Assembly (NCBI GenBank): GCA_964017125.1
Contig: OZ024916.1
Location: 2,918,817 to 2,982,816 of the forward strand
Reading direction: 5' to 3'
DNA from: Flabesymbios commensalis
Lineage: Eukaryota; Annelida; Polychaeta; Terebellida; Flabelligeridae
Length of the DNA stretch: 64,000 nucleotides
The translations under genes and the position numbers were made by a program. Position 1 is the stretch's first letter; each line of letters begins with the position of its first letter. The notes beneath the pieces were generated by a model that was not told the DNA's origin, searched no databases, and saw only the letters and a list, made by a program, of their open reading frames with translations. Shown one piece after another: positions 21,781 to 31,265 of the stretch.

Positions 21781-22290
21781 TCATTTAAGAGAAAACAGGC
21801 TGTTTCCCCCTGGTCGATACGCAACACTCCACATCACTGTCTGTATACTCAGAATACTGGAACATCAACCGATACAACTCTAAAATAGTTGTGTACAAAC
21901 CATGGAGTCCAAAGGGTTTTTTTCAAATTGAAATCATCATAAATGTCTCATTTAGCTCTTTTCGTTTCATTTGAATACCTATGTTATGGGTCTACGACAA
22001 TAATACATATTTTTACTCTTACAGTGCGGGGATCGACTTTAGACGTCAGAATCTGACGTCTACAGACGTCAGACTCTGACGTCTAAAGTCGATCTGCTCT
22101 CTGTAAATGTCTTAGTTAGCTCTTCTCGCTTCATTATGTTATGGGTCTACGGTCTTTATAAATATTTAACTCTTTCAGCTCGGGGACCGACCTTAGACGT
22201 CGGAGTCTGACGTCTTAATACCTGCACAGTGATTGATGTGAACCGATTCTGACGTCTAAAGTCGGCCGCCACGCTGAGAGATTGTATATT
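21781..22290 (+). mobile_element. Family B elements, duplicated unit 2 plus a partial third
   Basis: Repeats the flank (TTAAGAGAAAACAGGCTG, CTGGTCGATACGCAACACTC), a B body and palindrome (to about 22095). A third B copy lacking its left end follows (22095-22285) with the same TATTGGTGAAATACAGTTGT trailer. The duplication involved host flank plus element, so it is a segmental event rather than a fresh insertion. Confidence 0.75.
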
Positions 22291-22341
22291 GTATTTTGTG
22301 TATTGGTGAAATACAGTTGTCAATATATGTTTGTCATTTAA

Positions 22342-22690
22342 CCTTTTAAACCTTGTAACCGCCAAATTATTTATTCGGATTTTTTACCCGCTTGAAGATC
22401 CACAACTTCAAGTGAGTGAGAATTATTCAGATTTGACACAATCGGAAGTCAACTCTTTTCAAATCGTGCTGATTGATGTCACATTATGGCTTTAACATGC
22501 TTAAAAGGCGGTACTGAATGTGGTAATAATTCAGTGAAAACCCCAATATATTCGGCACTGGCGGTCAAAGGGTTAAACCCTCACGATGCATCAAGCATCA
22601 TTTTGCATCTCTGAAGAACGATACTACACCTGGGAGATTTAGAACGAACATTTTAATGGAATAAGAATAATTGTTTTGTACATTTTATGT
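22342..22690 (+). mobile_element. Family G element split by family C, 3' truncated
   Basis: CCTTTTAA before the C insertion and ACCCTCACGATGCATC after it match the family G left end. It continues through GCATCTCTGAAGAACGATAC and TTTAGAACGAACATTTTAAT, then stops; its hairpin and right end are missing. Confidence 0.72.
22350..22572. mobile_element. Family C element inserted in the terminus of a family G element
   Basis: ACCTTGTAACCGCC ... GGCGGTCAAAGGG, with TTAA at 22346-22349 and 22573-22576. Outside it, TTAACCTTTTAA on the left and ACCCTCACGATGC on the right join into a normal family G terminus. Confidence 0.82.
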
Positions 22691-22870
22691 TATTTCTGGC
22701 GAAATAAACAAAACAGTTATCCACCTAACTGGGCGGTGTTTTCAGTCAAAAACTTCAAAACTATTGTATTTTAACCCACAGAACGTAATATCAAAAGTAT
22801 GAAGCCCCTTTAATAATAAGCTACTAGAATACAACAGTTACGGCTGTTTTCCTCAGAACAGTGGCATATA

Positions 22871-22939
22871 AACCCAACGAACAGAATACGTTGAGCCAAT
22901 GTTAAACCAACACTGTTTCCTCGCCGTGTGTTATCTGGG
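22871..22939. mobile_element. Family A element with internal deletion
   Basis: CCCAACGAACAGAATACGTT and AACACTGTTTCCTCGCCGTG; the GTC...GAC core is missing. Confidence 0.55.
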
Positions 22940-23008
22940 TTATATCTCTTACACCCAGTTTAGAGTAGCTGCTCTACTTTCATTAGTAATGTAATTGAAA
23001 CCAGCTCA

Positions 23009-23240
23009 TTGAAGTTGATAAGTGGTATATGTTCTAACTCTACAGGTGCCAAGACATTTTATTGTTATTTATTGAAAAATCATTGCTGTGATAAATTACG
23101 TAATCATACTGATCTGATAGCCAGGGTGAGAAATTTATGCAGTAAACACAATGTATCACTCTTTAAGTATATTTTAGATACGTTATATGCTCACAGTGTA
23201 CAAGTTTATATTAAAGCATCCAATACACCGGAAGACGGCC
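23009..23240 (+). pseudogene. Possible coding relic of unknown origin
   Basis: An open stretch containing DLIARVRNLCSKHNVSLFKY and ILDTLYAHSVQVYIKAS. The amino-acid mix looks protein-like rather than random AT-rich DNA and it is cut at the right by a SINE. It may be the end of a mobile-element protein or of a duplicated host gene; I cannot name it. Confidence 0.25.
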
Positions 23241-23250
23241 CATGTAGAAA

Positions 23251-23645
23251 GGGACAAGGCGCAATGGTCAGAGCGTAGCGCTCTGCCGATGTCGCTGCCT
23301 GCCGTGCGGTTTCGAATCCCGCTTGGTGCAGGATTTTCAGAGAAATATCATGTTTCTCCCCTCTCAATCTTGGGACATTGCTAAAATGGTGTGTCCTTGG
23401 GCAAAACACTTCCCTCTCAAATGCTTCACTTGACTCAGGTGAAAATGAGTACCTGGTAGGACAGGGGTGGCAATGTGTACGATAAGTTCAATGCATCGAA
23501 ACGGCTGCAGGACTGTATGCTCCCCGGGGAGTTGAAATGGCACACGAATGAACAGGTCCAGTGACCAGGGGGTAAGATGTGAAGTCCAATGATAAGTCTT
23601 CAGACTTGATATTAGACTATAAAAAAACCTTTACCTTTACCTTTT
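23251..23645 (+). mobile_element. Long tRNA-derived SINE related to family 2, with (CTTTAC)n tail
   Basis: Head GGCGCAATGGTCAGAGCG with B-box GGTTTCGAATCCC near 23308. The next segment, TTTTCAGAGAAATATCATG, is shared with family 2. It continues into a distinct 3' body containing CCTTGGGCAAAACACTTCCC, a phrase similar to the conserved central domain of several metazoan SINE superfamilies, and ends in CTTTAC repeats. At about 395 bp it is the most complete SINE here. Confidence 0.82.
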
Positions 23646-23687
23646 ATGTGATAGTGTCCGCTTAGTACTGCTTAGCCGCAATACTTA

Positions 23688-23790
23688 CCCAGCAAACACA
23701 AGATTTTAATTCAATTTTCGTTTAACATTGGTCCACCGTCTACGTCGTTGAACCAACGTCAAATAAACATTGATTCAACGTCTTGCTGGG
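23688..23790. mobile_element. Family A element, full length, flanked by TA
   Basis: CCCAGCAAACACAAGATTTT to TTGATTCAACGTCTTGCTGGG minus its first base; TA on each side. Core GGTCCACCGTCTACGTCGTT. Confidence 0.8.
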
Positions 23791-23809
23791 TATGACCGCT
23801 ATATTTCAA

Positions 23810-23918
23810 CCCAACAGACACAAGACGTGGAATCAATTTTGGTTTAACGTTGGTCCAGCATTGTTGACGGTGGACCAGCCTTAGAACAGCATTGATTGAA
23901 TACCTTGTGTTGGCTGGG
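23810..23918. mobile_element. Family A element, full length
   Basis: CCCAACAGACACAAGACGTG to ACCTTGTGTTGGCTGGG. Both arms carry the GGTCC/GGACC version of the core. Confidence 0.8.
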
Positions 23919-23974
23919 AAGTTTGCTGCTAAAGTCGTTTTATTACTCTATTTATACTGCTATTTTACAACTGA

Positions 23975-24087
23975 AATCTACGGTGCTTTTAAATGGACAT
24001 CTGAAAAATAAAAATATTTCGAATCTGTGGCCACAGATTCGAAATATTTTCATTTTTCAGATATCCCTTTAAAAGCTCCGTAGAAAT
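23975..24087. repeat. 113-bp near-perfect palindrome, single copy
   Basis: Arms ATCTACGGTGCTTTTAAATG ... AAATATTTCGAATCTGTGG meeting at GGCC, then the inverse. No relative seen in the window. Confidence 0.8.
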
Positions 24088-24212
24088 AATTTTATGCATG
24101 TTTGTTCTCTTATTAGGCCGAATAAAATGTATTCCCCCAGTGTACAGTAGGCCTATATACCGCGTAACGGTTCAGTGCGCACAATGACAGCTCAGGAGAC
24201 GTGTTATGGTGC

Positions 24213-24376
24213 CTGCAGAAACAACATACATTAAAACTATGCTGGTTCAATCATGGGCCAACGTCTACTGCAATGGCCCAGCATTGCAGTAGCACTGGGT
24301 CAACACCGCGTGATCGAGGAATCCAGCAAACACGACGCTGGCCCAACATCAAATCAGCATTGGGGCAGCGCCTCGT
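24213..24376. mobile_element. Two adjacent family A copies
   Basis: First 24213-24305 (GGGCCAACGTCTACTGCAAT). Second 24321-24376 (AATCCAGCAAACACGACGCT), which lacks a left core half. Confidence 0.7.
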
Positions 24377-24651
24377 AATTGAGGAACAGATCTGATGAAC
24401 ATGACGTGTCACCCCCCCCCCCCCCTCGTCCCCCCAGCCCCACACCACCTAGTGCTACCGTGCACCCTTTAAAACCCACAGTGGTTATCATATACTGTCT
24501 GACCCTGTGTGGGTAGTTATATATATATATATATAATAATAAAGTTCTATAGAGCCTAAATCCTCTGTGATCCGAGCTCATAGGCGCGACAAACATAATC
24601 GTTATCCGACTCATAGTTCAGCGAAATATCCTTAGTATATAATATATATAT

Positions 24652-24737
24652 AATACGTCGAATCAATGTTGGTTTATCGCTGGTCCAACGTCGTAGACGG
24701 TGGACCAACGCTACACCAACATTGATTCAATGTATTG
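24652..24737. mobile_element. Family A element
   Basis: TACGTCGAATCAATGTTGGT, core GGTCCAACGTCGTAGACGGT then GGACC: the paired GGTCC/GGACC version. Confidence 0.78.
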
Positions 24738-24743
24738 TATCTG

Positions 24744-24840
24744 TTTTTTCTCTCTTCTCAATGTGACTAGGCGATCACGCTAACGGTCTCGTCGAGTTAA
24801 GGTTGAGACCAGTGTACCGACGTTAATTTCACGCAGGGCC
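24744..24840 (+). mobile_element. SINE family 2, 3' fragment
   Basis: TCTCTTCTCAATGTGACTAG and GCGATCACGCTAACGG match the 3' part of family 2; no head. Confidence 0.65.
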
Positions 24841-24869
24841 ACGCGCTGCGCGCTCCTCCCATATATATT

Positions 24870-25078
24870 TACCAGAGAAGGGGACGTGGCGCTTTGGTAG
24901 AACGCCTGACTGCGTCGGCAGTCATGCACGCGTCCCAGTTTAAAACCCTGCTGACTCCGTGTGGGGTTTTCAGAGAAATATTGTTGTTTCTCCCTTCTCA
25001 ATGTGACCAGATGATCACATTAATGGCGGCCTCGTCGACTTAAGGTTGCAAACAATTTATCGACGTTAATTTCCTCAC
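24870..25078 (+). mobile_element. tRNA-derived SINE, family 2
   Basis: Head GACGTGGCGCTTTGGTAGAA with a decayed B box (AGTTTAAAACCC), then TTTCAGAGAAATATTGTTG and the AATGTGACCAGATGATCACA tail. It lies right behind another family 2 fragment. Confidence 0.78.
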
Positions 25079-25079
25079 G

Positions 25080-25540
25080 TTCTTTTTTTTCACTGAATAA
25101 ATCAAATTAAATATAATCATTTTAATGTCCTCAGCATTGTATTAACCTAATAGTATTAATACGTTTTTATATAGGGGCCTACTCGACATCATTGTCTATT
25201 TGACTTTTTAGCCTATGCACTGTGTGACAAGTTTCACGAATGTATTATTATTATCGTGTTCATTTCAAACATCTGCTAATTTTATAGATAGCCCAAGCAG
25301 CTGCTCAGTTATTTCTTATAGTCAATATTTATCTGTCACACTCATTTGGATGTGCTCCTTCATGTAAACCATTTAATTGTTCAATAATATTTCGCTGCAT
25401 CGTCTTATATTCTGGTAAAATATGTAACCTCACAAATTTTGTAACCCCACGATGTAGCCTCACGATGTAACCTTACAAAATAACAATTTATTACAAAATA
25501 ACATTGTCAAATGACGTTTTTTTCAATTCGTACATGTTAG
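25080..25540. other. AT-rich, no feature recognised
   Basis: A short run of TGTAACCTCACAA/ACGATGTAACC repeats at 25424-25478 is the only structure. Confidence 0.4.
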
Positions 25541-25541
25541 T

Positions 25542-25800
25542 TTACAACCCAGCAAATAAATGAAATGAATCGGGCTTTAGGCCACCTTTGTGCACATATA
25601 GGCTAAATTGGGCCAGGAGAACCTCCTCAGGATGGTGAGATGATTGAGATGACACTGTCCTCCAGACACAGGATTTGAAATTCGTACTCTGGCGGTCTGA
25701 GGCCGAGCACACTACCTCTCGGTCACGGAGGCTCCCCACAATACTGACTTACAACCCAGCAAACACAATACACTAAACGCAGAAAGTCGATCAATGGTAA
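25542..25800. mobile_element. Family A terminus carrying a SINE
   Basis: ACAACCCAGCAAACACAATA at 25751, with CAACCCAGCAAA repeated before the SINE. The rest of the A element is not recognisable. Confidence 0.6.
25557..25748 (-). mobile_element. tRNA-derived SINE, family 3, inserted into a family A element
   Basis: On the minus strand the head reads GGAGCCTCCGTGACCGAGAG (A-box region) with a B-box-like TTTCAAATCCTGTG. The body has CACCATCCTGAGGAGGTTCT and ends AAAGCCCGATTCATTT. A perfect 15-bp duplication, TTACAACCCAGCAAA, flanks it at 25542-25556 and 25749-25763: the target-site duplication of a LINE-type insertion into a family A terminus. Confidence 0.85.
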
Positions 25801-25911
25801 ACATCAGTGGTTATATGTCTTGTTTTTGCCAAGAAGTGTGTCAATTTATTTCGAGCTCTGAACGAGTTTCATTAGATCTGTATCTCCAAACAAAGTAACG
25901 GATGAAATTGC

Positions 25912-26172
25912 CGGCAAAGGCAACTAAAGTAACTGCTTAAGTGAGCAGTTACTGCTTTTTGCCTTCGCTGTATGTCAAAGGCAAACAGCAGTAACTGCTT
26001 ATTTTTTAAGTAAGCAGTTTTTGATGTTTTTCTTTGCTTTCTCTCAAAGGCAAACAGCAGTAACTGCTTATTTTTTAAGTAAGCAGTTTTTGATGTTTTT
26101 CTTTGCTTTCTCTCAAAGGCAAACAGCAGTAACTGCTTATTTGAAAAGTAAGCAGTTACTGCTGTTTGCCTT
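25912..26172. mobile_element. Array of four family E hairpins
   Basis: Hairpins begin at about 25912, 25975, 26045 and 26115. The middle two are almost identical 70-bp tandem units whose right arm is decayed (AAGTAAGCAGTTTTTGATGT). The last is perfect (CAGCAGTAACTGCTTATTTG / AGTAAGCAGTTACTGCTG). Confidence 0.82.
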
Positions 26173-26182
26173 TACATTGCAA

Positions 26183-26282
26183 TCCAGCAAACACGGGGCC
26201 TCTACCCAATGCTGTTTCAATGTTTGCCCACCGTCTTCGACGCTGGTCCAACATCGAAACATCATTGGGTGTTTCGCGGGAA
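26183..26282. mobile_element. Family A element, full length
   Basis: TCCAGCAAACACGGGGCCTC, core TGCCCACCGTCTTCGACGCT, end ATTGGGTGTTTCGCGGGA. Confidence 0.75.
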
Positions 26283-26340
26283 TGTAGAAGTCCTCACTGA
26301 CAGTATAATAACATGCGGCTGCCTGTCACGTTGTTGTTAC

Positions 26341-26545
26341 AGGCTCCAGCGCGCAGCGGGTGAATCCACCAGCGCGTGACCGTCGCTCAATTTCAGCAGA
26401 AACTGTTGCAACCATGTCAACAGCTCAGGCACCCTCTACGCCCCGCAACCCTCAAAATGAGACACTCGGCACCCCAGAGCTGATGATAACACCTGACGTC
26501 ACACCTGTGAAATGTGTACACCTGCAGGGTGCAGAAGTCCCGGGG
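26341..26545 (+). CDS. Candidate exon of an unrecognised gene
   Basis: A GC-rich patch in AT-rich DNA. It follows an acceptor-like TTGTTGTTACAG, has an ATG in good context (GCAACCATGTC) at 26414, and encodes MSTAQAPSTPRNPQNETLG followed by TPELMITPDVTPV. A donor-like GGGTGAAT overlaps the end of the frame. The peptide is Pro/Thr-rich and suggests disordered sequence. I recognise no family and see no partner exon in the window. It could equally be a non-coding exon or a conserved regulatory patch. Confidence 0.3.
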
Positions 26546-26812
26546 TGAATTCCACCATAATAACTACAATTAAACCCACAGGTTTATCAGCCACACATCG
26601 GCCTCGAGCCGTCGACCCCAGGCTGCGTGATCACAGTCAGATACATAGCTATGGCTAAATATGTCACTGTACATTGGCAGAAACATGTATAGTTATTCAG
26701 TTATAGATACATATAATATGTAAATTCTATTTGTTCTAAGTACAGTACATTGTATGAACGCGATCTTTTATGGAATTGGTAGAGATCGAAATAAAGTATT
26801 AAGTATGTCTAT
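26546..26812. other. AT-rich, no feature recognised
   Basis: No repeats or frames of note after the candidate exon. Confidence 0.35.
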
Positions 26813-26813
26813 A

Positions 26814-27155
26814 CATTTATATCTACAGATTCATATCTGTAACTAATTACATAGAAAGAGTATCTGTATTATAAAATTTTCATTGAGACATAATATTTGT
26901 AGAACTGAATTTATATCTACGCATTCATATCTATAACTATTTTATATAGAGAGAGTATCTGCTTATATTTAGCCATAATATTTGTAGAACTGGCAGTTTC
27001 AGAATTTTAATTTTATTAATATCACATCTACTTAGCTCGAGCTAAGGTATTATATATACTTATACATTTATATCTATAACTATTTTTTATAAATAGAATA
27101 CATATCATAAACCAATTATTTAGACATAACATAACATTTGTAGAACTGGCAGTTT
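26814..27155 (+). repeat. Three diverged repeats of about 100-150 bp
   Basis: ATTTATATCTACAGATTCAT (26816), ATTTATATCTACGCATTCAT (26911) and ATTTATATCTATAACTATTT (27067), each followed by an ATTTGTAGAACTG phrase. Confidence 0.65.
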
Positions 27156-27352
27156 TAAAATATTATGTGTTCAATGTTAATATGAAAGCTATTTAAACAT
27201 TTATATAGATAGATAGATCGATATATTCAGTTTTTCAGATATACACACATATGTACCATATAATAGGCCTGGTAAAAACACCAGACATGAAAAGTATTTT
27301 TTAGGAATACACTGATTTCCACATTTCGTCGCCAACAATCAGAATGTCCTAC

Positions 27353-27453
27353 CCAGCAAACACAAATTATTTGTTTAATATTATTAAATTCTTATTGTAA
27401 ATTAAATTTAAATCATACAAATGTCATACAAATGTTTTGTGTTTACTTGGTAT
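27353..27453. mobile_element. Element with family A ends but a different interior
   Basis: ACCCAGCAAACACAAATTAT at the left and TTTTGTGTTTACTTGGT at the right; the interior is plain AT-rich and lacks the GGGCCAACGTC core. Confidence 0.55.
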
Positions 27454-27499
27454 ACTATGTGCCACTCAGATGAGTTTACCATATGACAATGTGTCTGCT

Positions 27500-27720
27500 G
27501 GGTGATGATACCATCCTCGGTTCCTAAAGGGTGGTAGATACAGCAGAGGCGGAGGGGGGGTGTAAACAGCCCCTGGCCGACAAACACCTGCAGGGCTTAT
27601 GGGAGTAACGTTTCGCTTCAACCTCCATCGCAGCTACTGCTTGTGTAGCCGTGGACGGCCCACAATATAAAGGTGTGGGCTGTGGATTGCTGTATTCATT
27701 TTACCAGCAAAATCAATCTT
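27500..27720. other. GC-rich unique patch
   Basis: CTGGCCGACAAACACCTGCA, then CAACCTCCATCGCAGCTACT and a loose inverted pair GGCCCACA...TGTGGGCTG near 27657. No frame. A candidate conserved non-coding element by composition only. Confidence 0.3.
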
Positions 27721-28167
27721 TTTTAACAAGGAGCGATCTCCACCCAAGGTTCGCAAAATGACCATAACTGTTTAATGACGTTGCGACAAACCAACTGAGC
27801 GTGAGCTGTTGTAGGTGAAAAGTTGTTAATTTTAATAAACTTTTTATTGACTTGAATAATTGAGGCCAAGCCTTAAATATGACATCAAAAGAAAAGTCCC
27901 AGGTTTTTGAGTGGGCGCCATCTGTGGCTAAAATCTTCTGTTTCAAGTTATATGTCAGCCACATTAGGTTCGCGCATCATATGAGGAGGCCACGCGGGTA
28001 TATACATGTGTACAGGCTGCTCTCATGTGAACCAAAATGATCCGCTTATATAGTAGTCATTCATCAGACCGAGGATCTGTTCAGTTGAACAACAAATTAG
28101 TCAAATTGAACGTTCGCCTGTATACGTATTTTTTTGCAGTTGTAAGGTATACACTTCTTGAAATATG

Positions 28168-28255
28168 GTATACGGTTGTCCCCTTGGATATAAAAGGGTG
28201 TATCTGCCACTTTGTAAAGTGGCAGATACACCCTTTCATATCCAAGGGGATGAAG
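28168..28255. mobile_element. Family F hairpin
   Basis: Perfect except one base: CCCCTTGGATATAAAAGGGT, GTATCTGCCACTTT / AAAGTGGCAGATAC, ACCCTTTCATATCCAAGGGG. Second copy at 34.8 kb. Confidence 0.82.
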
Positions 28256-28577
28256 TAACGTACGTTATAAACTGTACATTACTTCAAGTATTAACATATC
28301 TCATAAACTGTTGGGGCAGAAAATAACATACTTTATCAACTGAACACTGCTTCAAACTTCAAGTTGATATTTGAAAGCTGAATAAATATATGGTAGGCCA
28401 TAGATTGATTGATTTACAACTTTGAAGGCCGACTGTTATGAATATATTTGATGTTATTTGTATAATACGAGTTAATATGTTAATCACACAAGTATTTCCA
28501 GCGATCTCCACCCACCTTGAGATACGAGGCTTTGCCGAAGATTGCATAAAAGATTCAGGAATAACATTTCAAATTAA

Positions 28578-28789
28578 CCCTATAAAGCCTGGAATTACCA
28601 TTTTCATCTTCATCCACTACAAGCCGCGAATTGCTTTCGCAATTCTCGACTTGTAGTGGATGAAGATGACTTGAAGTATAGGTGTCAAATGAGAAAAAAT
28701 CGTGATATTATCAAATCAGTTCTATGAAAATGTTCCTTTAGGTTTGAGGAAATTTAGTAATTCTTCCGAGATGAAAAATGATACTTTGA
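28578..28789 (-). mobile_element. Family G element, one end lost
   Basis: TTAA (28574-28577) then CCCTATAAAGCCTGGAATTA, hairpin arms CATCCACTACAAG / CTTGTAGTGGATGAAG around CCGCGAATTGCTTTCGCAAT; fades after GAAAAATGATACTTTG. Confidence 0.75.
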
Positions 28790-28804
28790 CCAGATACTTC
28801 GCCC

Positions 28805-29011
28805 AGCACGTCCTTATTGTGACGGATTCTAACATTTCCTATTCAATAAATTGTATTCAAAATATTTAATCTTATCTTAATTTACCTTGAGATGGGAATT
28901 ACTGCAGCCATTCTCATCTCAAGGTGAATAAATATATCATGATCTCCTGATTCCATAAACTACTCGAGTATAAAATCTCAGATTAAAAATCAGAACCTCC
29001 TTATTATGACG
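28805..29011. repeat. Hairpin between two direct repeats (family M)
   Basis: CCTTATTGTGACGGATTCTA (28812) and CCTTATTATGACGGATTGTA (28999) flank a hairpin ACCTTGAGATGGGAATTACT / ATTCTCATCTCAAGGT at 28883-28935. Looks like a small element or a decayed tandem unit. Confidence 0.5.
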
Positions 29012-29152
29012 GATTGTATCCAGGGTTTGAGTTTCGAATCCTGTGTCTGGAGCGCAGGGTCATCTCACTATCCTCAGATGGTTCTCCTGGCCCAATTTAG
29101 CCTGCATGTGCACAAAATGTGGCATAAAGCCCGATTCATTGTATTTATATCA
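29012..29152 (+). mobile_element. SINE family 3 fragment
   Basis: B-box-like GAGTTTCGAATCCTGTGTC, then CTATCCTCAGATGGTTCTCC and CATAAAGCCCGATTCATTG. The 5' head is missing. Confidence 0.75.
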
Positions 29153-29225
29153 GTTTACATTTGATAAGGTTGAGAAATATTATGATATGTACTGCTACAG
29201 CACGGTGGTTTGAAGGTTTTACCAC

Positions 29226-29465
29226 TATTAGACATGTTTTAAACCTAATACAACACCAATAGAAATGATGAGGTGATAAGCATTGAAAGCTTAGTTAATC
29301 ATATCCATTAAAGACGGTAATTTTTCTAAAATAAAAAAGTATTAAATTATGTGTGGTTTTAAGTTAGACATGTTTTAAACCTAATACAACACCAATGAAA
29401 AGGATGAAAAAAAGCATAGGAAGCTTAGTTAATCATGTAATTCCATTAAAAATTGTAATTTTTCT
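29226..29465 (+). repeat. Tandem duplication, about 137-bp period
   Basis: TTAGACATGTTTTAAACCTA occurs at 29229 and again about 137 bp later. Both are followed by AATACAACACCAAT, AGCTTAGTTAATCAT and ATCCATTAAA-like sequence. Confidence 0.85.
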
Positions 29466-29467
29466 CA

Positions 29468-29545
29468 AATGATAATATTTTGCGTCATTTGAAGCTGGAA
29501 ATTGCGTCAGCAATGCCAGCTTCAAATGACGAAAAATTAAACAAA
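29468..29545. mobile_element. Family D hairpin
   Basis: TTGCGTCATTTGAAGCTGG, AAATTGCGTCAGCAATG, CCAGCTTCAAATGACGAAAA. The flanks are not recognisable as D ends. Confidence 0.72.
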
Positions 29546-29633
29546 CAATTCAGCATAAGGATTAAAATCAAACCTATATATAATAATCTGTTGAATATTA
29601 AGTTGTGTATCTTTATGTTAGATTATACATTCA

Positions 29634-29742
29634 ACCCGACAAACACGAAATATTCGCCCAATGTTGGTACACTGCTGGGCCAGCGTCGTGTATGTCATCC
29701 CAACTATGTCCCAATGTTGTTGTGGAATTCTTCTTGTGTTCA
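29634..29742. mobile_element. Family A element
   Basis: CCCGACAAACACGAAATATT, core GGGCCAGCGTCGTGTATGTC; right half decayed. Confidence 0.7.
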
Positions 29743-29759
29743 GTATATAGAATAATTCA

Positions 29760-30560
29760 TATAGAGGGCTGTATAATGCGGTTTTATACATTCGTATAAG
29801 TCGTATTGATTTGAAATATCAATGCAAATATTGATGGTGGAGTGTGCGCCTGTCTGCCTATATGACTATATGACCTGCTGACACATGGCTAGAAGAGGGG
29901 GGGGGCAGGCGGCATCACTATATCATATTTTAACAGAAAAATGTATGTGTGCAATAATAAAATATTATGTAAATGAGATGTAAAATTAAAATATATTTAC
30001 TTAATTTGTACATTTTATTTTAATGTTTTACTACATCAACCCATATTACATAATTGATACATTTTATCATGCTAGTATTTTAGAAATATTCTATAAAAAA
30101 ACATTTTTCCATGTGCATGTGCATGAATATTAAATTAGCCGGGTTTTTTTCAAGTGCCAGAAAATGAAAGAATGAATGTATGAAAAGGGTTCTAGGTTTT
30201 TACATGTTTGGTGATTCGGCATACATTATCTAGATCTAATGGGGTATGATTCACAATAACAGTATGTTTCGCTGATTTCTAAGTTAGTCAATTCTCAATC
30301 AATTGATGGAATTCTAAAAGCAATTAGCGAAGACTACCCTGATGTATTTTAAGGATATTTTAGGGTTTGAATGTTAGTTTCTATGACATATAGTAAATGA
30401 GACGACAGATTCTGACGTCTAAAGAGATAACCGTGCAAAAAAATTTCCCTGATTAATAAGTCAATTCTCAACTATTTTTTATTGATATTAAAAGATATTA
30501 TTCTTTGCACCTATTTGGTTCTATTGTGAATTTGCGATTTACCTATTTGTTTCTATTGTG
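29760..30560. other. AT-rich, no gene recognised
   Basis: Nothing beyond a family B scrap at 30398 and a repeated TTTGTTTCTATTGTGA/ATTTGGTTCTATTGTGAA pair near 30520. Confidence 0.4.
30398..30425. repeat. Family B palindrome scrap
   Basis: ACAGATTCTGACGTCTAAAG only; no body or ends. Confidence 0.5.
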
Positions 30561-30564
30561 ATTT

Positions 30565-30760
30565 AAGCGCGTGTTACATGTAGTGGGTGTGTGGGTCGTG
30601 TACTGCACGCGCGGTACCCCCCCCCCCTCCCCTCCTGTGAGTACCGGGGGTGGGTACCCTGTACTTACTGGCGTGCCGCCTCTACCCCCACAACCCGTCA
30701 TCAACCTCTCGGTGCCACGAGGGGCGCACGGCATTATCACTGCCTGGACAGTGCGCTGCG
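30565..30760. other. GC-rich patch with poly-C and GGTACC repeats
   Basis: CGCGCGGTACCCC, a C run, then GTACCGGGGGTGGGTACCCT and CCGTCATCAACCTCTCGGTG. Open frames on both strands are short and compositional. Unexplained. Confidence 0.35.
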
Positions 30761-31007
30761 ATACAATAATAATAGCACTCAATATAGTCAAGGTTCAAAC
30801 CAGAAAAATGTAGGCCTCACTAAAATTAAATAGTTTTGTAAGGTGTTCTGATAATCAAATATTAATTATGTTTATGAAAAATGGACATCCGGAATATTGA
30901 TTGATTTGATTAGCTGAGCATCTTGATGGTCTCAATGAGACGTCCCAGGTTTTGTGGATTTGTCACCCGATTCTGTTACATCAACAATTTATTGATAAAA
31001 CCCTCAA

Positions 31008-31251
31008 CTCTTTCAAGCCTGAATTTACCATGGTCCTCTCCATCCACTACAAGCCACGAATTGCTGCCGCAATTCTCTACTTGTAGTGGATTAAGATGAC
31101 TTGAAGTGGTTGGCAAAAGAAAGAAAATTGTCATGTATTGGTAAAACAGTTTCATGGAAATTTCCTTCCTATAATCCCTAGTCATAGAAAAATTAAGTGT
31201 GTTTTTAGGGATGTGTAATGATGCTTTTATACATCGTGGGGGTTTAATGGG
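31008..31251 (-). mobile_element. Family G element, complete, reverse orientation
   Basis: 244 bp. Starts CTCTTTCAAGCCTGAATTT, has the CATCCACTACAAG / CTTGTAGTGGAT hairpin, and ends TACATCGTGGGGGTTTAATGGG. Flanks TCAA and TTAC look like decayed TTAA. Confidence 0.82.
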
Positions 31252-31265
31252 TTACTAAGATACCC

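Noticed and set aside
4234-25078. Functional tRNA genes at SINE heads
   Set aside because: A and B boxes are present but the cloverleaf is broken and each head continues into a shared SINE body.
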